A DNA stretch of 64,000 nucleotides. Origin: Microbacterium sp. EYE_78 (GTDB lineage: Bacteria > Actinomycetota > Actinomycetes > Actinomycetales > Microbacteriaceae). The position numbers were made by a program, and so were the translations under genes. Positions 61,582 through 64,000 of the stretch are shown here, piece after piece; position 1 is the stretch's first letter, and each line of letters begins with the position of its first letter. The stretch is taken from contig NZ_JAHXMY010000001.1 in the NCBI RefSeq assembly GCF_023149035.1, positions 124,001 to 188,000 of the forward strand, given 5' to 3'. A model generated the notes under the pieces. It was not told where the DNA came from. It saw nothing but the letters and a program-made list of their open reading frames with translations, and made no database searches.

Positions 61582-62057
61582 CGCCGCGACCGTGGCGGGC
61601 CCGCGCGTACGGCGCCGGGGCGCTCCTGGGCGTCGCCGCGATGGCCGCGGTGGACGAGATCGTCTTCCATCAGCTGCTCGGCTGGCACCACTTCTACGAC
61701 GACGCGACCGCCGACATCGGGATCCTGTCCGACGGCATCCTCCACACCCTCGAGCTGTTCGCGTTCGCGGCGGGACTCTTCCTCATGCTCGACGCGCGGC
61801 GGCGTCCGGCCTTCCGCGCGGCGCACGGGTGGGCCGGGTTCCTCGTCGGGCTCGGTGCCTTCCAACTGTGGGACGGCGTCGTCGACCACAAGCTCCTGCG
61901 GTTGCATCAGATCCGCTACGGAGTGGACCTCGTGCCGTACGACGTCGCCTGGAACGTCGCCGGCGCCGTGCTCCTGGCCGCAGGTCTCGTGCTCACCCTG
62001 CGGCTGCGCCGGGCAGCGCGTCCCGCGGCGGGCGGACGGCGCACGCCGCGAGCGTGA
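61578..62057 (+). CDS. DUF2243 membrane protein
   Basis: This 159-residue protein has four hydrophobic spans. It shows DEIVFHQLLGWHHFYDD and FQLWDGVVDHKLLRLHQIRYGVDLVPYDVAWN, the conserved His-rich loops of DUF2243. These are often fused or adjacent to CtaG-like genes, as here. Its function is unknown. Its end overlaps the end of the convergent MFS gene by 65 bases. Confidence 0.85.
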   Translation: MTPRPWRARAYGAGALLGVAAMAAVDEIVFHQLLGWHHFYDDATADIGILSDGILHTLELFAFAAGLFLMLDARRRPAFRAAHGWAGFLVGLGAFQLWDGVVDHKLLRLHQIRYGVDLVPYDVAWNVAGAVLLAAGLVLTLRLRRAARPAAGGRRTPRA

Positions 62058-63159
62058 CCAGCGCCGCCGCGACGAACGCCAGGCGGAGATCCGCGACGTC
62101 GGCGAGCGCGCCGAGCAGCGGGGCGCCGAGCGCCTGACCCACAGCGAGGGCGAGGAAGGCCACACCGACCCCCGTCGAGGGGCGTTCCTCGAAGACCCGG
62201 GTGCTCCAGATCAGCAGGATGCCCGTGAGCCCGATGTAGACCGCGCCGAACGCGCCGCTCGCGCCGATCGCGACAACGGGGGAACCGGGCCACGCCGCGA
62301 GGGCGGCCGTGGTCGCCGCCGCGACCAGGAGGAGCACCCGCCAGGCGGGCCCGAGACCCCATCGACTCACGAGGTCGCCCGCGCCGGCGCCCAGGAGTCC
62401 GCACGCTCCGAGGACGATCCACGCCCACGTCGACGCATCCGACGCCTGACCGCCCGCGGTCTGCAAGAGGTCCTGACCGAACGTCCACACAGCCGCCGTC
62501 GCGACGCCCATGACCGCCGCGGCGACGGTGAGGGCACCCGCGCCCGCCGGCAGCCGCCGCCGCGGCGGGCCAGCAGAGCGCTCGGCGCGCGCCGTCGGGA
62601 CGCTGATCGCCGCGGCGATCGCGGCCACCACGGAGAGGACGGCGAACGCGGCCCACGCCCACCGCCAGTCGCCCTGGACGAGGAGCGCGACCGGGCCCGA
62701 GACGACGACACCGAGTCCCGTGCCCGCGTTGACGACGGTCTGCACCCGGTCGCGGCGCCCCGGCTTCACCGATCGGCCGATCGCCTGCGCGAGCGGCGGC
62801 GACGCCACACCGGTGCTCGAGCCGGCGAGCGCCACGCCCAGCGCGAGCGTGCCCGCGTCCGGGGCCGCGGCGATCGCCGCCGTCCCGACCGTCGCGAGGA
62901 CGCCCGCCAGCGCGGCGATCAGACGGGCACCGACCCGAGGGCTGAGCACCGTCGCGACGACGATCCCGCCGCAGTAGGCGAGGTAGCTCAGCGAGGCGAT
63001 GAGCCCGGCCGTCGCGCCGTCGAGGGAGAAGTCGGCGCGGAACGCGGGGACGAAGAGTCCGTAGGCGAAGCGGGCGAGCCCATAGGTGGCCGCGATCAGC
63101 CAGATGCCCGCGGCGGCGAGCACGACCGTCCGCCGCGTCGTCAGGTATCGGTCGGCCAC
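61993..63159 (-). CDS. MFS transporter (YbfB/CynX-like, 12 spans)
   Basis: This 388-residue protein starts at GTG with AGGAGG 7 bases upstream. About 12 spans are visible; the first is AAAGIWLIAATYGLARFAYGLFVPAFRADF and motif-like GRSVKPGRRDRVQTVVNAGTGLGVVVSGP lies near residue 125. It resembles YbfB and the CynX/NimT group of smaller MFS proteins. A TetR gene lies divergently with a shared 20-base palindrome, so the exporter is probably induced by the TetR ligand. Confidence 0.87.
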   Translation of the reverse strand: MADRYLTTRRTVVLAAAGIWLIAATYGLARFAYGLFVPAFRADFSLDGATAGLIASLSYLAYCGGIVVATVLSPRVGARLIAALAGVLATVGTAAIAAAPDAGTLALGVALAGSSTGVASPPLAQAIGRSVKPGRRDRVQTVVNAGTGLGVVVSGPVALLVQGDWRWAWAAFAVLSVVAAIAAAISVPTARAERSAGPPRRRLPAGAGALTVAAAVMGVATAAVWTFGQDLLQTAGGQASDASTWAWIVLGACGLLGAGAGDLVSRWGLGPAWRVLLLVAAATTAALAAWPGSPVVAIGASGAFGAVYIGLTGILLIWSTRVFEERPSTGVGVAFLALAVGQALGAPLLGALADVADLRLAFVAAALVTLAACAVRPPRDALPGAAAG

Positions 63160-63173
63160 GGCATCCTCCTCTG

Positions 63174-63193
63174 ACTTCACAGATCTGTGAAGT
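63174..63193. promoter_or_regulatory. Perfect 20-bp palindrome between MFS and TetR genes
   Basis: ACTTCACAGATCTGTGAAGT is a perfect palindrome with 10-base arms and no spacer. It lies 14 bases from the MFS start and 11 bases from the TetR start in a 45-base divergent gap. This is the classic placement of a TetR-type operator controlling both genes. Confidence 0.8.
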
Positions 63194-63204
63194 AGCCTAG
63201 GCGC

Positions 63205-63780
63205 ATGTCGACGACGGGCGGGCCGCAGCAGGTCGAACTCACGCGGGGCGCGACGCGGATCCTGGATGCCGCGACCGCCCTCTTCTACGAGCGCGGCATC
63301 GCGGGGGTGGGCGTCGACACCATCGCGGCGGCCTCCGGTGTCACCAAGCGCACGCTCTACGACCGGTTCGGGTCGAAGGACGCCCTGGTCACGGCCTACC
63401 TCCGGCGACGGGATGCCGATTGGGCGGCACGCTGGGAGCGAAGGATCGCCGGCGCCGCGGGGCCGGCATCCCTCACCGTCTTCGACGCCTACGCGGAGGA
63501 CGCCGAGCCGTCCGGCAGGGGGTGCGCCTTCCTCAACGCCGCCGCCGAGCTGCCGCCCGGCCACGAGGGATGGGGTGTCGTCCGCGCGCACAAGGCGCGG
63601 GTCGCGGGTCGCGTCGCCGAGCTCGTGGAGCGCGACCTCGGGCGTCCCGACGGCGACCTCGCGGAGCTCATCTTCCTGCTCGTCGAAGGCGGGATCGCGC
63701 ACCAGCGGGTCGACGGGGACTCGCGTCGCCTGTCAGCCGCACGACGGCTCGCGGCCGGTCAGCTCGCCGCCCGGCGTTGA
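63205..63780 (+). CDS. TetR family transcriptional regulator
   Basis: This 191-residue protein has the N-terminal TetR DNA-binding domain RILDAATALFYERGIAGVGVDTIAAASGVTKRTLYDRFGSKDALVTAYL (residues 15-62). A helical ligand-binding C-terminus follows, containing FLNAAAELPPGHEGWGVVRAHK. It is divergent from an MFS gene with a 20-base palindrome between them, so it is expected to repress both until its ligand binds. Confidence 0.92.
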   Translation: MSTTGGPQQVELTRGATRILDAATALFYERGIAGVGVDTIAAASGVTKRTLYDRFGSKDALVTAYLRRRDADWAARWERRIAGAAGPASLTVFDAYAEDAEPSGRGCAFLNAAAELPPGHEGWGVVRAHKARVAGRVAELVERDLGRPDGDLAELIFLLVEGGIAHQRVDGDSRRLSAARRLAAGQLAARR

Positions 63781-63800
63781 CCGCACACGCCGCGCCGTCG

Positions 63801-63880
63801 GCGATTGCAATGGATCCCGCCGGACACGCCGCCGTCCGGGTTGCGAACCCGGCGCGCCGCGCCGGATCTGTTGCAATCGC
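63801..63880. repeat. Palindromic intergenic element, copy C
   Basis: An 80-base copy with terminal inverted repeats GCGATTGCAATGGATCC (63801-63817) and GGATCTGTTGCAATCGC (63864-63880), differing at two positions. The interior shares GGACACGCCGC with copies A and B, then forms CCGGGTT-GCG-AACCCGG. It lies after the TetR gene, before the terminator of the next, convergent gene. It lacks the 30-base flank shared by A and B. Confidence 0.75.
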
Positions 63881-63908
63881 GAACGTCGGCGGGCTGACCG
63901 CACACGCA

Positions 63909-63938
63909 GAAGGGGCCCTGCGTGCGCAGGACCCCTTC
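63909..63938 (-). terminator. Terminator of the truncated minus-strand gene
   Basis: GAAGGGG-C-CCTGCG pairs with CGCAGG-A-CCCCTTC (one mismatch, 2-base loop), 17 bases downstream of the stop codon of the gene that enters from the right edge. Confidence 0.75.
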
Positions 63939-63955
63939 CGTGGTGGCGTCGCGAC

Positions 63956-64000
63956 TCAGAAGTCGAAGTCGCCGATGTTGTCCGCGTTGAAGACGAACGG
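63956..64000 (-). CDS. C-terminus of a protein, truncated by window end
   Basis: The minus strand reads PFVFNADNIGDFDF then stop. Only 14 residues are visible. An ending of this kind recalls sugar-type substrate-binding proteins, but the evidence is too short for any assignment. The following terminator supports it as the true end of a gene. Confidence 0.55.
   Translation of the reverse strand, partial: PFVFNADNIGDFDF

Overview
The window is about 70% G+C, is densely coded and has very short intergenic gaps. It looks like the chromosome of an actinobacterium of the family Microbacteriaceae, most likely Microbacterium or a close relative. Supporting signs are the tRNA-Trp-secE-nusG-rplK-rplA block with an actinobacterial long acidic NusG, a RamB-type glyoxylate regulator next to aceA-aceB, many GTG starts, and a striking excess of the heptamer GGATGCC. 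No prophage, insertion sequence, CRISPR array or rRNA operon is visible.

Layout. 1-5.3 kb: the end of a ROK protein, a lone YqaJ-like nuclease, a DHA2 exporter-MarR pair with a strong promoter and three operator-like repeats, then a quinone reductase-like MDR protein and acylphosphatase. 5.3-8.8 kb: a cystine-type ABC importer and a nitronate monooxygenase-like enzyme, both on the minus strand. 8.8-11.7 kb: the translation/transcription block led by tRNA-Trp. 11.7-23 kb: a seven-gene minus-strand operon for GABA and probably amine/putrescine breakdown (gabT, permease, amine oxidase, universal stress protein, second permease, two aldehyde dehydrogenases). It faces a divergent PucR regulator across a perfect 17-bp palindrome. 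23-27.7 kb: ramB facing aceA-aceB (glyoxylate shunt).

27.7-35 kb and 37.7-44.1 kb are two plant-glycan utilisation loci. Each has a LacI regulator, a three-component sugar ABC importer and glycosidases (GH43 and GH2 in the first; a GH127 beta-L-arabinofuranosidase in the second). In both, repeated operator-like motifs coincide with good promoters, which suggests arabinose-containing oligosaccharides as substrates. A DEAD-box helicase and methionine aminopeptidase lie between them. 44-51.7 kb holds an aminotransferase, a YCII/ECF sigma pair, murB with two MaoC hydratases, a TSUP exporter, a lactonase-like propeller and a NYN protein. 51.7-60 kb holds an ABC1 kinase-PadR pair, a secreted cell-wall protein, an M18 aminopeptidase, a stand-alone LigD polymerase-domain protein and a DHA2 exporter. 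60-64 kb holds a phosphoesterase, a small acidic protein, a CtaG-DUF2243 membrane pair and an MFS-TetR divergent pair with a perfect 20-bp palindrome. The final bases hold the tail of another minus-strand gene.

The most unusual non-coding structures are three copies of a roughly 80-127 bp palindromic intergenic element (27.7, 35.0 and 63.8 kb), a separate 88-bp inverted-repeat element (23.0 kb), and an ECF sigma gene with no ATG/GTG/TTG start but a well-placed ribosome binding site before an ATC codon. Start codons were chosen from ribosome binding sites, overlaps and domain extents. All functions are inferred from sequence reading alone.
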